A stretch of 64,000 nucleotides of DNA, taken from assembly GCF_000372725.1 (NCBI RefSeq), contig NW_005200543.1, positions 118,228 to 182,227 on the forward strand, in the 5' to 3' direction. Made by a program: the position numbers and the translations under genes. Origin of the DNA: Emiliania huxleyi CCMP1516 (Eukaryota; Haptophyta; Isochrysidales; Noelaerhabdaceae). This document shows, one piece after another, positions 8,680-20,832 of this stretch (the first letter of the stretch is position 1; every line of letters begins with the position of its first letter). Below the pieces are notes generated by a model that ran no database searches, was not told the DNA's origin, and saw only the letters and a program-made list of their open reading frames with translations.

Positions 8680-10717
8680 ATGACGGAGCCATGCACGCTG
8701 GGCTACCACAAGATACGTGGCCTCGGCGCTCCGTGCCGGATGCTGCTCTGCTTCAGTGGCGAGCCCTTCTACAACAAGGCTTATGCCGGCGACTTGAAGG
8801 AGGAGTGGTTTGCAAAGGACAAGCCGGCGCTCGTGGCTCGCAACTCCTACATAAACCTCCCGTACGTGATCGACGGCGACACGGTCGTCACGCAGAGCAA
8901 CTCTGTCCTCCTCTACCTCGGCAGAAAGCTCGCCATCGACAAGGACGCGGACTTCTTCGCCAACCACCAGGCGGGCTGCGCCACGTTATTTCTCTCCCCG
9001 GCCTCCTCTCCACACAGCCGTCTCACCTGCAGGCGCTTGACCAGTGCATGGACCTGCGCAACGACCTAATGAAGGCCCGCACCTCGGGCCCGACCGACTC
9101 TGCCCTCGCACACTGCCTCTGCGCTGATGCGCGCTCGGCCGGCGCCTCAGATCGTGTACCCATTCTCGGGCGTGTGCAAGGACAAGGCCGACTTCCCTGC
9201 GGCGCTAGAGAGGCACCTCAAGGGTCCGCCCGCCGCCCCTCCGCCGCCCCTCCGCCGCCACTCGCCACGCCGCCCTGCGCCACCGCCCCGCGCCCGCCCG
9301 CCCTCTCCTCTGTTCCAGGCGCGGCGGGCCACTTTGGCAAGCTCGAACAGGGCGTGCGCGGCCCCTTCCTCTGCGGCGCCGCGCCGCAGAGCGCTGACTT
9401 CCACCTCTTCGAGATGGCCGGCCAGCCTAGAATACCTGCCTGCTATAGCCGCCGCCACTCCCAGCTGCTCGGTGTGAATAGAGTTCGTACACCGACAGCA
9501 ACTCGAGATCCCTCGAGAGTTCACAGCTGCTCGGTGTGAACAGAGTCGTACACCGACAGCAACTCGAGATCCCTCGAGAGTTCACAGCTGCTCGGTGTGA
9601 ACAGAGTTCGTACACCGACAGCAACTCGAGATCCCTCGAGAGTTCACAGCTGCTCGGTGTGAACAGAGTTCGTACACCGACAGCAACTCGAGATCCCTCG
9701 AGAGTTCACAGCTGCTCGGTGTGAACAGAGTTCGTACACCGACAGCAACTCGAGATCCCTCGAGAGTTCACAGCTGCTCGGTGTGAACAGAGTTCGTACA
9801 CCGAGCAGCAGGGAGCAACTCGAGATCCCTCGAGAGCTCACGCGGAGTCGGCTGGGGCTATACCAGACAGCTAGAACACGTGTTCTTGTCTTCTTCCAAG
9901 CAGCGCTCAAGAGGACACGTATTCCGCTGTAGCCCTCGTACTCACGCGGTGCCCCGAATGCACGGCACAATGCCGTCTCCCCCCCCCCCCCCCGTGATCT
10001 TGGTGTATTCAATGTGACGCACAGGTCGACCAGCACCTGGCCATGGTCGACCAGACCGACGGCGTCGACTTCGACTTTGCAGCCTTCCCCAAGCTCGCCG
10101 CGCTGCACGCCGCCATGAAGGCGCGCTCCCCCTCCCCCACCTTCCCTCCAGCCGCCTCGCCCCGGGGCGGCTCTGGGAGCAGCCGGGGGGCTCTGGGAGC
10201 TGCCGGGGGGCTGTGGGAGTGCCGAGACCGGGGGGCTGTGGGAGTGCCGAGACCGGGGGGCTGTGGGAGTGCCGAGACCGGGGGGCTGTGGGAGTGCCGA
10301 GACCGGGGGGCTGTGGGAGTGCCGAGACCGGGGGGCTGTGGGAGTGCCGAGACCGGGGGGCTGTGGGAGTGCCGAGACCGGGGGGCTGTGGGAGCGTCCT
10401 CCGTCTCCGCCGCAGGCGCTGCCCGAGCTCGCGACCTACTTCAAGTCTCCGATGTACACCAGCTGGGCCTTCAATAACGCCATGTTCACCCACTTCCTCG
10501 GCGCGCGCCGCGCCTCTCTCCTCCTCCTCCTCCCCCTCCCCTCTCTTCTCTCTCTTCTCTTCTCTCTCTGCGGCGCGTCCTTGGCGCTCACCCGCGCACC
10601 CCCACGTGCGCTCACCCCGAACGACGGCGCCCGCCTGCCTGCCGTCGTGTAGGCGCTGGCTACGGCGACGGCCCCTACGGAACGACCTCAAACGAGCTCT
10701 TTGACCCGAAGGCGTAG
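8680..10717 (+). CDS. Glutathione S-transferase, mu-like, seven exons
   Basis: Exons 8680-8970, 9033-9074, 9151-9223, 9319-9416, 10025-10120, 10416-10500 and 10653-10717 sum to 750 bases and give a continuous 249-residue protein. The N-terminal thioredoxin-fold half has 'YHKIRGLGAPCRMLL', 'YINLPYVIDGDTVVTQSNSV' (the glutathione-binding Gln-Ser) and 'LLYLGRKL'. The all-alpha half has 'LDQCMDLRNDLMKIVYPF' and 'SADFHLFEM', as in mu-class cytosolic GSTs (usual length about 218) that conjugate glutathione to electrophiles or reduce peroxides. Five of six introns begin GC (only the third begins GT). Introns 4 and 5 are filled with tandem repeats. The C-terminus is some 30 residues longer than typical. 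Confidence 0.92.
9462..9840. repeat. 62-bp minisatellite inside GST intron 4
   Basis: Six tandem units of 61-64 bases, each holding CAGCTG, the near-palindrome CGGTGTGAAC...GTTCGTACACCG, and CTCGAGATCCCTCGAG. The array lies wholly within the 608-base intron between exons 4 and 5. Confidence 0.9.
10200..10397. repeat. 25-bp minisatellite inside GST intron 5
   Basis: Seven tandem copies of a 25-base unit (GGGGGGCTGTGGGAGTGCCG + AGACC) within the intron between exons 5 and 6. Translation of this stretch is open in several frames only because the unit lacks stops. Confidence 0.9.
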
Positions 10718-11159
10718 GCGCCGCGCGGGGATCCAGCAGAGCCGCACTTGGATAGCACGTCAGCCACCGGGTCTGGTACTCGCTCAGACCTCTCGCATAT
10801 GTGGGGACCCGAGCACACACTGCTCACTGGTGTGAATACGATATACGTCCCGAACCCACACTTGGCTCTTGGGGCCCAGAGCATATGTTGCATGCGGATT
10901 GTGCGCGCCCGACGGAGGACGGCGAGCGTGCAGTCCGTTGTCGGAGCCGCAGCCGGTCGCAGGCTTATATGTGCACCACGCGTTATTTCCCATTTACGGT
11001 GGCATGCCGCATTTCGAGCCGCGCTCCCTACGGCTCTAACCCTACACGTCAACCAGGTCTGACACACTGTATGCGGCCGCACCGGGCATGTGACCTGGCG
11101 CATGTGCTTATTGCCCGCCCTACTAGCTCTACTCGATGGCCGCGGCCTCGCTCTCTATT
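10718..11159. other. Intergenic, GST 3' flank
   Basis: Frames here overlap on both strands without a recognisable domain. I see no gene, structured RNA or repeat with a second copy. Confidence 0.5.
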
Positions 11160-12232
11160 CTACTCGACGGCCGCCGCCTCGGCGGCGGCTCTCTCCGCCG
11201 CCCTCGCCGCGGCCGCCGCCTCCTCTGACGCCCGGGCGGCGGCGGCCTTCGCCTCCGCCCGCTCGCTCGCCGCAGTCGCCTCCATCGCTGCCGCCGCCGC
11301 CTCGGCCTCCTCCTCCGCCGCCCGAGCAGAGGCCGCCCTTGCCTCCGCCTTCCTCGCGTCGGCCGTCGCCTTCTTGACGCTGAGCCTCGCCTGCGCCGCC
11401 GCCTTGCGCGCCGCCGCCGCCGCCGCCGCCGCCCTCTCCTCCGTTGCCCTGGCCGCGTCTGCGTTCGCCGCCGCCGCCGCCGCCTCCTCGGCCGCCCTCG
11501 CCTCCGCCTCCGCGGCTGCCGCCGCGGCCGTCTCCGCCGCCCTCACGTCGACCACTACCTCGCGCTGTTTGCCGGGCGCCGCCGCCGCCGCCCCGTCCGC
11601 ACCAGCAAGAGCCTGGTCGGCCGCCTTGGCCGTGGCGGCGGCGGCCTCCTCGGCCTTCGCCTTGGCGCTCGCCTCCGCCGCCGCCAGCACCTCCGCTGCC
11701 TTCGCCTCGGACAGCACGCGGCTCGCCGCGACCTCGTCGGCCAGCGCCTTGGACTCCGCCTCCTTTGCCGCCGCCGCCCTCTCCGCCGCCATCGCAGCGT
11801 CCGCCACGGCCGCCGCCTGCGCCCTGGCCTTCTCGAGCGCGGCCGTCTCCCCCGCCCTGGCCGCCGCCTCGGCCTTCTCCGCGGCCCTCTCTGCGGCCAG
11901 CGAGTCGGCGACCACCGGCGGCGGCGGCGGCGAGGAGGAAAGGGCAGAGACGGCCAGGTAGGCGGCGGCTGCGAGGGCGGAGGCGCCCGCCGGAAGCAGG
12001 TACGTGCCCGCCCAGAAGCCCAGCCCGGGGTCCCTGTCCTTGAACCCCGCGGGCGGCTCCCGACCGGCGCCGGCGTCGTCCGCTCCCTCCTTTGGTCCAG
12101 TCGCGAGGCGTGACCTCCGGTCAGCGTCGTCGTCGAGGAGTAGGACGGCGGTGGCGCCCGTCCTTGATGGCCGCAGCACTGGGCCAGCACGCGACGACGG
12201 CGTCCACGTGACCACGGCCGCTGCTGCCAGCA
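11160..12232 (-). CDS. Alanine-rich coiled-coil protein with one membrane segment
   Basis: The frame ends at 11160. The likeliest start is the ATG at about 12232 ('MLAAAAVVTWTPSSRAG'), because the longer frame starting at 12437 reads into a dispersed repeat. A short N-terminal hydrophobic stretch could be a signal. A clear membrane segment, 'LLPAGASALAAAAYLAVSAL', follows near residue 90. The remaining about 250 residues are Ala/Glu/Lys/Arg heptads ('AAERAAEKAEAAARAGE...'), a long helical or coiled-coil domain reminiscent of TolA-like stalks, though resemblance of composition is not homology. The codon pattern is GC-rich at third positions. No enzyme motif. Confidence 0.5.
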
Positions 12233-12359
12233 TGAAGCGGAGCCGAAACGGCGACCCTCCGCACCTCGACGTCGTTCCGCGCGGGCTGGCGTGAGGGACA
12301 AAAAAGGGCATTTTTTCGGTAAAATTACACTGTGAAAAAGACAGAAAAAGAGAGAAAAA

Positions 12360-12475
12360 ACGCGCGCGCAGCGCGCGTAGGCGGCGCGCAGCGCCGCCGC
12401 AGGCGGCGGACAGCAGGTGCGCAAAATTAAACGCCATTTTCGGTTCCGCGGTTTTGCCACTAACATCAAATGTCG
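12360..12475 (-). repeat. Dispersed 'MAFNFAHLLSA' repeat, copy 1
   Basis: On the minus strand the block GTGGCAAAACCGCGGAACCG + AAAATGGCGTTTAATTTTGC + GCACCTGCTGTCC matches 37312-37375 on the plus strand almost exactly. Weaker copies lie at 12780-12830 (minus) and 36800-36865 (plus). All four keep the reading frame that would give M-A-F-N-F-A-(H/D)-L-L. Confidence 0.75.
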
Positions 12476-12479
12476 GGAT

Positions 12480-13040
12480 GATTGATTGATTCGACTACAT
12501 GCCCGCCTTTGCGCAGGCCAGCGCCGCGCTGTGATACGCATAGAGACGACCCGACCTCTCTGAACTAAGCCAGATTACTGCGAACGAACGCGTAGCACGA
12601 ACGCGTAGCGCGCGGCGGGGAAGTCAACGGGGCAGCCGGCCGGGCGCCCGGCCGGCCGCGCCCGAGGCGCGAGGGCGTAGACGGGTCACAAATTGCCCGG
12701 GACGGCTGGTCACTTGGTCTCTGACGTAGGCCACGCACATGCACATTAAGCGGTGACATGACCTGATTGTTAAGAGCCGGTCCGCGAAATTAAATGCCAT
12801 TCTCCAGGTATCCATTTTAGCACTATCTTCGAAATCCCGGCCGGTACTGTTTTAAGAATGAGTGAAAGAGGTTGTTGGTATTGTCTCTGAAAGAAATGGG
12901 CTCGGCTGCGCCTGGGTTCGGAGCTTCAACGCCGGCCATTGCGCCGAATAAAACGGCGGCAAGTGCCGGACAGTGCACAGGGGCTTCGGCGAGAGCGTCG
13001 ATGCCTTGAGTTGCCCGCTATGGCCGGGGGCTGCACCGCC
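12480..13040. other. Intergenic with repeat fragments
   Basis: It contains the second, diverged 'MAFNFA' repeat at about 12780-12830 on the minus strand. I see no gene otherwise. Confidence 0.5.
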
Positions 13041-13047
13041 GTGTGCA

Positions 13048-13914
13048 TCAAGAAGAACTTGCACATGTGCAAACTGTGTGTATGCCGAATTGTGACGGCG
13101 GCGAAGGCGACACGGACGGAGCAGGCGACAAAGGCGAATCCGACGGCGGAGGCGGCGACGGCGACACGGACGGAGGCGGCGAAAGCGAGACCGATGGCGG
13201 CGACGGCGACGGCAAGCGAGCTTGCTGCGGGGAGGGCGAGACGGAGGAAGGCAGCGGCGACGGCGACACGGACGGAGGCGGCGACGGCGACACGGACGGA
13301 GGCGGCGACGGCGACACGGACGGAGGCGGCGACGGCGACACGGACGGAGGCGGCGAAAGCGAGACCGATGGCTGCGACGGCGACGGCAAGCGAGCTTGCT
13401 GCGGGGAGGGCGAGACGGAGGAAGGCAGCGGCGACGGCGACACGGACGGAGGCGGCGAAGGCGACACGGACGGAGGCGGCGACGGCGACACGGACGGAGG
13501 CGGCGACGGCGACACGGACGGAGGCGGCGAAAGCGAGACCGATGGCTGCGACGGCGACGGCAAGCGAGCTTGCTGCGGGGAGGGCGAGACGGAGGAAGGC
13601 AGCGGCGACGGCGACACGGACGGAGGCGGCGAAGGCGACACGGACGGAGGCGGCGAAGTCGACACGACCGACGGCGGCGGGGAGAGCGATTCCAACGGCG
13701 GCGGCGGCGACGGCGACAAGGACAGAGGCGGCGAAAGCGAGACCGACGGCGGCGACGGCGACGGCGACATGGATTGAGGCGGCAAAGGTGAGATCGGCGG
13801 CGGGGATGGCGAGACGGAGGAAGGCAGCGGCGACGGCGACACGGACGGAGGCGGCGACGGCGACACGGACGGAGGCGGCGAAAGCGAGACCGATGGCTGC
13901 GACGGCGACGGCAA
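13048..13914 (-). CDS. Ser/Pro-rich repeat protein (hydroxyproline-rich-like) or minisatellite frame
   Basis: The minus strand encodes 'SPSPPPSV' units (consensus SPPPSVSP, with variants SPLPSS and SPSQPSVSLS). Upstream bases to about 14150 are also Pro-Ser-rich but in a shifted frame. Such linkers occur in secreted and cell-surface glycoproteins of algae, where prolines are hydroxylated. No globular domain flanks it, and the plus strand is also open (Gly-Asp-Thr repeats), because the 24-base DNA unit has no stops in several frames. Real coding is therefore possible but unproved; if real, it is probably an exon of a larger surface protein. Confidence 0.35.
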   Translation of the reverse strand: MPSPSQPSVSLSPPPSVSPSPPPSVSPSPLPSSVSPSPPPISPLPPQSMSPSPSPPSVSLSPPLSLSPSPPPPLESLSPPPSVVSTSPPPSVSPSPPPSVSPSPLPSSVSPSPQQARLPSPSQPSVSLSPPPSVSPSPPPSVSPSPPPSVSPSPPPSVSPSPLPSSVSPSPQQARLPSPSQPSVSLSPPPSVSPSPPPSVSPSPPPSVSPSPPPSVSPSPLPSSVSPSPQQARLPSPSPPSVSLSPPPSVSPSPPPPSDSPLSPAPSVSPSPPSQFGIHTVCTCASSS

Positions 13915-13960
13915 GCGAGCTTGCTGCGGGGAGGGCGAGACGGAGGAAGGCAGCGGCGAC
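13100..13960. repeat. 24-bp minisatellite (GGCGACGGCGACACGGACGG + AGGC)
   Basis: About 30 imperfect tandem units with higher-order structure: a larger block of about 170 bases containing 'GGCAAGCGAGCTTGCTGCGG' recurs at about 13210, 13385, 13560 and 13910. Confidence 0.9.
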
Positions 13961-14149
13961 GGCGAGACCGACGGCGGCAGCGGCGAGGGCGGCGGCGACG
14001 GCGGAGGAGAGAGCGGCGGAGAGGGCGGTGGAGAAGGCCGCGGGGAGGGTGGCGGAGAGGGCGGTGGAGGCGAGGGCGGCGGCGACGGCGGAGGAGAGCG
14101 CGGAGGCGACAGTGGCGGAGAGGGCGGCGAGGAGGGTGGCGAACTCGCA

Positions 14150-14890
14150 TTAATTCACCTGCGGGAACCGGGACGGCGGGGAGGTGGCGGGACCGAATCG
14201 TACCGCGGGCCGCCGGGCAGCGGCCATACCCGCTCGGGGGAGGCAGGGCTCAGAATCGGTTTCAGGCCACAAGGCCGGTGAGTTGGGCGTGACCGTCATC
14301 TAGAACGCGCCCGCTCGCTCGCGAAGTCGGTCTGCGGAAGGTAACGACGATTCGGCTAGCTGGGCGTCTGCGGAGGCAACGGGCGGGCTGGCGATCCGCA
14401 ACGAGGCCTGTTTGTCGCAGTCGGACAGGCACCCGTCGCATCTGTGGACAGGTGTGACGACGGCAGTGACGAGATTGCGGCGCAGCCGCGCACGGGGTCC
14501 CGCCGTCAGCGGCCACACAGGCAAGAGCGGCACATCATGAGTCGGGGGGGTGTCGGGGCACGACGAGGGTTGCTTCGGCTGGCGCTCGGAGGCCACCAGG
14601 CGGCCCCATTTGATGTCCGGCAGGTGCCTGCCGCACGCCCCTGCCGCACGCTCTAACGTGCAGAGCACCGAATAGACGCCTTGCCCAAAAAAGAAAAAGA
14701 AAACGGCGCGGCGGTTGATGACTGCACTCAAGTGCTCCAAGTGTTCCTTGCCTTGCCCCGCGACGAGATTGCTAGAGACGGAGCAAGCCTACTCTAGTCT
14801 CACACGTTACTTCCTGTCGTCTGTTGCGTCGTTGTGCCCTTGTTTCTGTGCTTCTGTCTGTCCTGGCTCATTGAATCGCTACGTTCATTC
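14150..14890. other. Intergenic, no gene recognised
   Basis: The segment 14713-14745 (GCGGTTGATGACTGCACTC, then AAGTGCTCCAAGTG) recurs at 39975-40012 with a small insertion, so a dispersed repeat fragment lies here. A 'DRCDDGSDE' string near 14445 imitates an LDL-receptor class A motif but lacks the other cysteines. Confidence 0.5.
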
Positions 14891-15677
14891 TCATACCACC
14901 CCTGCTTCCTCGGCTTCACACTCCAACGCGCAATATTTGGCTGTGAACCAAAGCCCCCAGTATATGCTGCACTCAGACATGCAGCGCGAGGTAGCATCTG
15001 AGCGGTCAACGAACAGCTGGCAGACGAACCGGCCCTCGTTCACGTTGACAAAGTTCGACGTCTCCGCCGACACGTAGCCGGAGTAGTGGATGCAGGGGTG
15101 TCCCTCCCACGCCGTCTCGTTATCGTTGCAGTGCCGGTGCTCCTCCACCTTGAAGACGGAGATGCCCCAAGCCTGATCGCCCTGCTCCGTGCCGCACGTG
15201 GTTGTCGGCTCGAGCAGCGCGATGTTCTTGTGGTCCCACGCGCTCGAGACCAGCGCTTCCGCCTCTGCCGCGTCGCCCTCAATAATCTTCGCGAGGTGGT
15301 GAGGAAAGTCGGTGAACTTGACCGCCGTCTGCGGGTAGAAGTTGAAGGAGATGTCGGCGATGAAGTGGGCCGCGGTATCGTCCTCCGTTTCGCTCGCCGC
15401 GATGTCGCGCTCCTTCATCACGACGTTGAGGTTCGAGCAGAAGCCGGAGGTTGCGATCAGCCAGGCGGGGTCGTTCCCCACGTCGGGCACGGGCGGACGG
15501 GGCTCGGGCGCAAAGGCGAGGCTGCGAGCGGTTTTGACGTCGACGGTTTCTGCCTGCGCACTCGTGTGATGCGTGTAGGCTCAGCCTGCCTGTGAGTAAC
15601 TGCGGCTGGGCGGAGCGACGCACCGGCAGGCCAGACGCCGGCAGAGCGACGAACAGAAGCGAGGCAGCCTTCAGCAT
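14891..15677 (-). CDS. Secreted Cys-rich protein of unknown function
   Basis: Two exons (15677-15590 and 15549-14891) give 248 residues in one frame. The N-terminus 'MLKAASLLFVALPASGLPV' is a good signal peptide. The mature part has about ten cysteines, mostly in the last 90 residues ('CGTEQGD', 'CNDNETAW', 'CIHYSGY', 'CQLFVD', 'CMSECSIYWG', 'CALE'), suggesting disulfides in the secretory pathway. I do not recognise the fold. The separating intron is only 40 bases (15589-15550), begins GC and ends AG. An alternative would be that these 40 bases are a recent indel. No membrane segment after the signal. Confidence 0.6.
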
Positions 15678-15906
15678 GGCAGGACAGCCCAAAAGCGATA
15701 CCCCTCTCTGCCGCCGTCCGCCGTTTTTCAAAGCGAACACACACACGCACACACACACGCGCGCGCGCGCGCGGCGCGCACACACACACACGACCGAGTT
15801 CGATTGACTTGACACGCGAAGGCGTCCCTGGAGCTCGCTTTCTCGCGTTTCTTCTGTTCTGTCAGGCTGGGAACAGACGGGGGACTTACAGACACAGGAG
15901 ATAGAT

Positions 15907-16400
15907 CTACAGGCTTGTCGCACTCGCGCGTGTGGATGGACGAGGCGTCCGTAAAGAGAAAGAGTGCCGCCCTTGCCCGCGGCCGGCGTTCGGACTACTG
16001 GATCGGGCCGGCAAGGGGCTGCTGCAGCTGGGGAGCGAGGTACATCCTCCCGACGATGCCTGTGGCGCTATCGCACCGAGAGGGGCGACCGCTCGCTCCA
16101 AGTAAGCTTGACGCTCATCGGCCGTCTCCAAGCCATCCCAGTCGAAGAAGGGAACGCTGATCACCCGCCAGCCAGCTGCCGCGAGGAGCCGCCGCTTGAG
16201 CATCGTTGTGCCGCTGGGCGCGCGCACACCTTGGCTGTCAGGCCGCAGGAAGTGAGACGGGCCGTCAACCTCGATCGCGATGCGTGAGGAGGGAAGCGCC
16301 AAATGTAATCGAGCGAGTAGCCGGTGCACGGCTCGAGATGCTCCTCGCCGAAGCCGGGCCGGACGGCGGCGAGAACAGCCGCGACGGATCGTTGCAATTC
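15907..16400 (-). pseudogene. RAP-domain protein C-terminus with a frameshift
   Basis: The 3' part has the RAP domain signature 'RIAIEVDGPSHFL', then 'TTMLKRRLLAAAGWRVISVP' and 'FFDWDGL'. RAP domains are found in organelle RNA-processing proteins (FASTK/OPR-type) of mitochondria and plastids. The upstream segment 'SVAAVLAAVRPGFGEEHLEP' and 'TGYSLDY' is the expected start of the domain but lies in another frame; the change falls near 16310, where the family would read 'GYS(I/L)D-LALP'. This is a degraded gene, a sequencing error, or a very short unrecognised intron. The helical-repeat region that should precede the domain is not found upstream, so only the C-terminal part is present. Confidence 0.7.
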
Positions 16401-16419
16401 TAACCATTATGACTTTAAG

Positions 16420-17337
16420 CAGCGAGCATGACCAAGGCGCTACGCTGTCTATGCTCGAGCGTGGCACCACACACGCTTACTGCTGCTGCAGGCTCACAGC
16501 GCCCGCGCCGAGCCCTGCGCGACAGCTTCGCGCGGCCCGCGGCGCCGACCCGTCAACCGGAGCGGCCGCCCGAGGAGAAGGTAGTGATCTCCACGTCCGT
16601 CCCCTGCTCCAGCTTGTGGCCATGAGGCGCCACGGCGTCCGCGTGAACTCGAACTTGAGGTATCCGAAAAATGGAAACTGGGGCGTAGGGGGGGGTTCTC
16701 TCTGCTTGGTGGGGGATCACGACAGACTTGACGATACCGCTGAAAACCCCCTCTGAGGAGCGGCCTCGCGGGGCTTGCCTTGGCGTCTCAGAGCACAGAG
16801 GGTCCCCGCCCGTAGCCTCAGAGGCTGCGCCGAGAGAGGCTGGCTTGGCGGCACAGGCCTTCAGAGGGTCGGCCCAGGCACCCTCTGAGCCGCTCGAAAA
16901 TGGCCTCTCTTGGCACAGACAGAGGGTACCCTTTGAGACGAGCAGATTTGGGCCGCCTTGCCCCCCCCCCCCCCTGATACAACCCCCTAGTGTCGTTACT
17001 GGCTAGGATTTTCGTTTCCCGGGTTTGGATGGCACGCCGCATAATGCGATGCGTTCCCTACTCGCGGTTGTATGTATGTATGTAGGAAGGTGAAGAACAG
17101 CCAGGCTCGGACTGGACACCAACGCGGTATGGGTGGACGCTGGACAGATGATGACGGCACGCCCGAGCGTGTGAGTGAGTGAGTGAGTGAGTGTGTGTGT
17201 ACACACACACACACACACGCCCTAGCGGTTGCTGGCGCAGTTTCCTCAAAAAAGAAATTGAGTTGCATGGCCGCGCCCCGGGTCGAGAGGCCTCCAACCA
17301 CAAACTAAAGTCACCTCGGTATAGCGGCTCCCGCTCC
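16420..17337. other. 5' flank of the NSUN5-like gene
   Basis: It contains recurring CTCTGAG/CTCAGAGG words (16750-16940), a C tract at about 16964-16975, and at 17113-17150 the string GGACACCAACGCGGTATGGG + TGGACGCT. That string recurs at 57070-57105 near the kelch gene and partly at 33003. A GTGAGTGAGTG/ACACAC simple repeat precedes the start codon. No gene recognised. Confidence 0.5.
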
Positions 17338-19564
<2,227 letters not shown>

Positions 19565-20832
19565 GTGGCAAACAGGCTGTTTCAAACACGTGTTGTCGAG
19601 CGGAGTGCGGTAGCGGCATGCCCGATCCGCATTACGGGGCGTGAGGTTTTGTCTTACTACGGGGGAAGGACCGTGAGTTGAACGAAATCGACTATCGAGG
19701 GACGCGACCCACTTCGCCACAGACGGTCCCGCGCCTCGCCGCTATGACGGCTACACGACCGCGGCTCGTGTGCGTGTAGCCTCTTTGTCCGGAGTGAATA
19801 CTTTCCAACGCGCTCGTCGGTGACGGTGTCCCTCGATTTCGCCGCGCTCGGCGAACCTCGACAGCGCTTCGGTGTGGCATGAATCAAGCTGCTGTACGGC
19901 CCCGGCATCGCCTTCCCAGGCTTAGCTCTCAGTCAAGATATTGTGGACATGGTTGGTCTCTACAATATATACACTGACACCGAACCTCCCAGAGCTCGTC
20001 CCGGTCCGACACGGCCATCCTCGGCCTCCGGAGGGCCCCCGGCCGCGGCGCGGTGCGGCGGAGTCACAAATCCGACGGCAGAGCACCGGGACGCGGTCGG
20101 GCGATCTAAGGCCCAGTGAGGCGTATGCATTGCCCATCCAGGACTATCACCTGGACCTATCAACAGGGGCTGGAGCCGAGCAGGAGGGCTTTGGCGCACA
20201 ACCCCTGTCGAACTCAGGGTCCTTCCCCTTTACATACTAGCTCTTTCTCACTTGCGTCTTGCCTCTTGCGCTTAAGGTAAGGTAAGGTAAGGTAAACGTC
20301 TCCACACACACGAGGTGGTGGGGCAAGGGGGGGCGACCCTCGCGTCTCCACGTCTAACGACAGGAGCCCCACGGCATTTAAAGTGCAAGGCCCGGTGCGC
20401 GTGGGTCTCTTGCGCTTTGCCACCGCCTGAAAAAAGAACTGGAAGAGGATCGCTTGACCCCCCCCGCCCGAAGGGCGAAGCCGAAGGCCGCGAGAAGCGG
20501 GCGAGACACGAGACACACAGACACACACCGAGCTTTCAATATTCAAAAGCCCCCCCCCCCCCCCCTCTGATTTCACTTCTTTGGAATGCATGCCTTTAGC
20601 GGCACCCTCGCGAAAGCGAATCAGGGGCTGCAGCGGGAGGCAGGCTAGCGCTGCGCAAGGCTCACCCCCCCTCGCGCAACTGCTCGTCGAGGGAAGCCAC
20701 GCTAACAGCACGCTCGCGCTCAAAGCCTCCGCCCCCCAATGTCACCCGTGTATTGTTTCGGTGATCACTCTCGCCGACTTCAAATGTAGCATATTCCTAG
20801 GTACTGTCTGGACCGTAGTTGAGAACCAATTC
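19565..20832. other. Intergenic with repeats, no gene recognised
   Basis: At 19668-19690 and, reversed, at 20205-20232 there is the string GGGGGAAGGACC(C/G)TGAGTTG, found a third time at 59876-59900. At 20275-20410 lies the inverted copy of the NSUN5 intron element, beginning with five GGTAA units. C tracts at about 20550. Frames here have no recognisable domain. Confidence 0.5.
20275..20410 (-). repeat. Dispersed element, inverted partner of 18415-18557
   Basis: Reverse complement of the NSUN5 intron element, with GGTAA pentamers at its left edge in place of a single TTACC. Outside any gene I can see. Confidence 0.75.

Noticed and set aside
9462-10397. Possible CRISPR arrays
   Set aside because: The units are contiguous tandem repeats without unique spacers, lie in introns, and there are no cas genes in a eukaryotic setting.
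11160-12043. Plus-strand Pro/Arg- and Ala-rich frames opposite the alanine-rich protein
   Set aside because: They mirror the GCC-rich codons of the minus-strand gene; composition and heptad pattern favour the minus strand.
14440-14480. 'DRCDDGSDE' string resembling an LDL-receptor class A repeat on the plus strand
   Set aside because: The other four cysteines and the hydrophobic positions of the domain are missing in this frame, and no signal peptide or neighbouring repeat exists.
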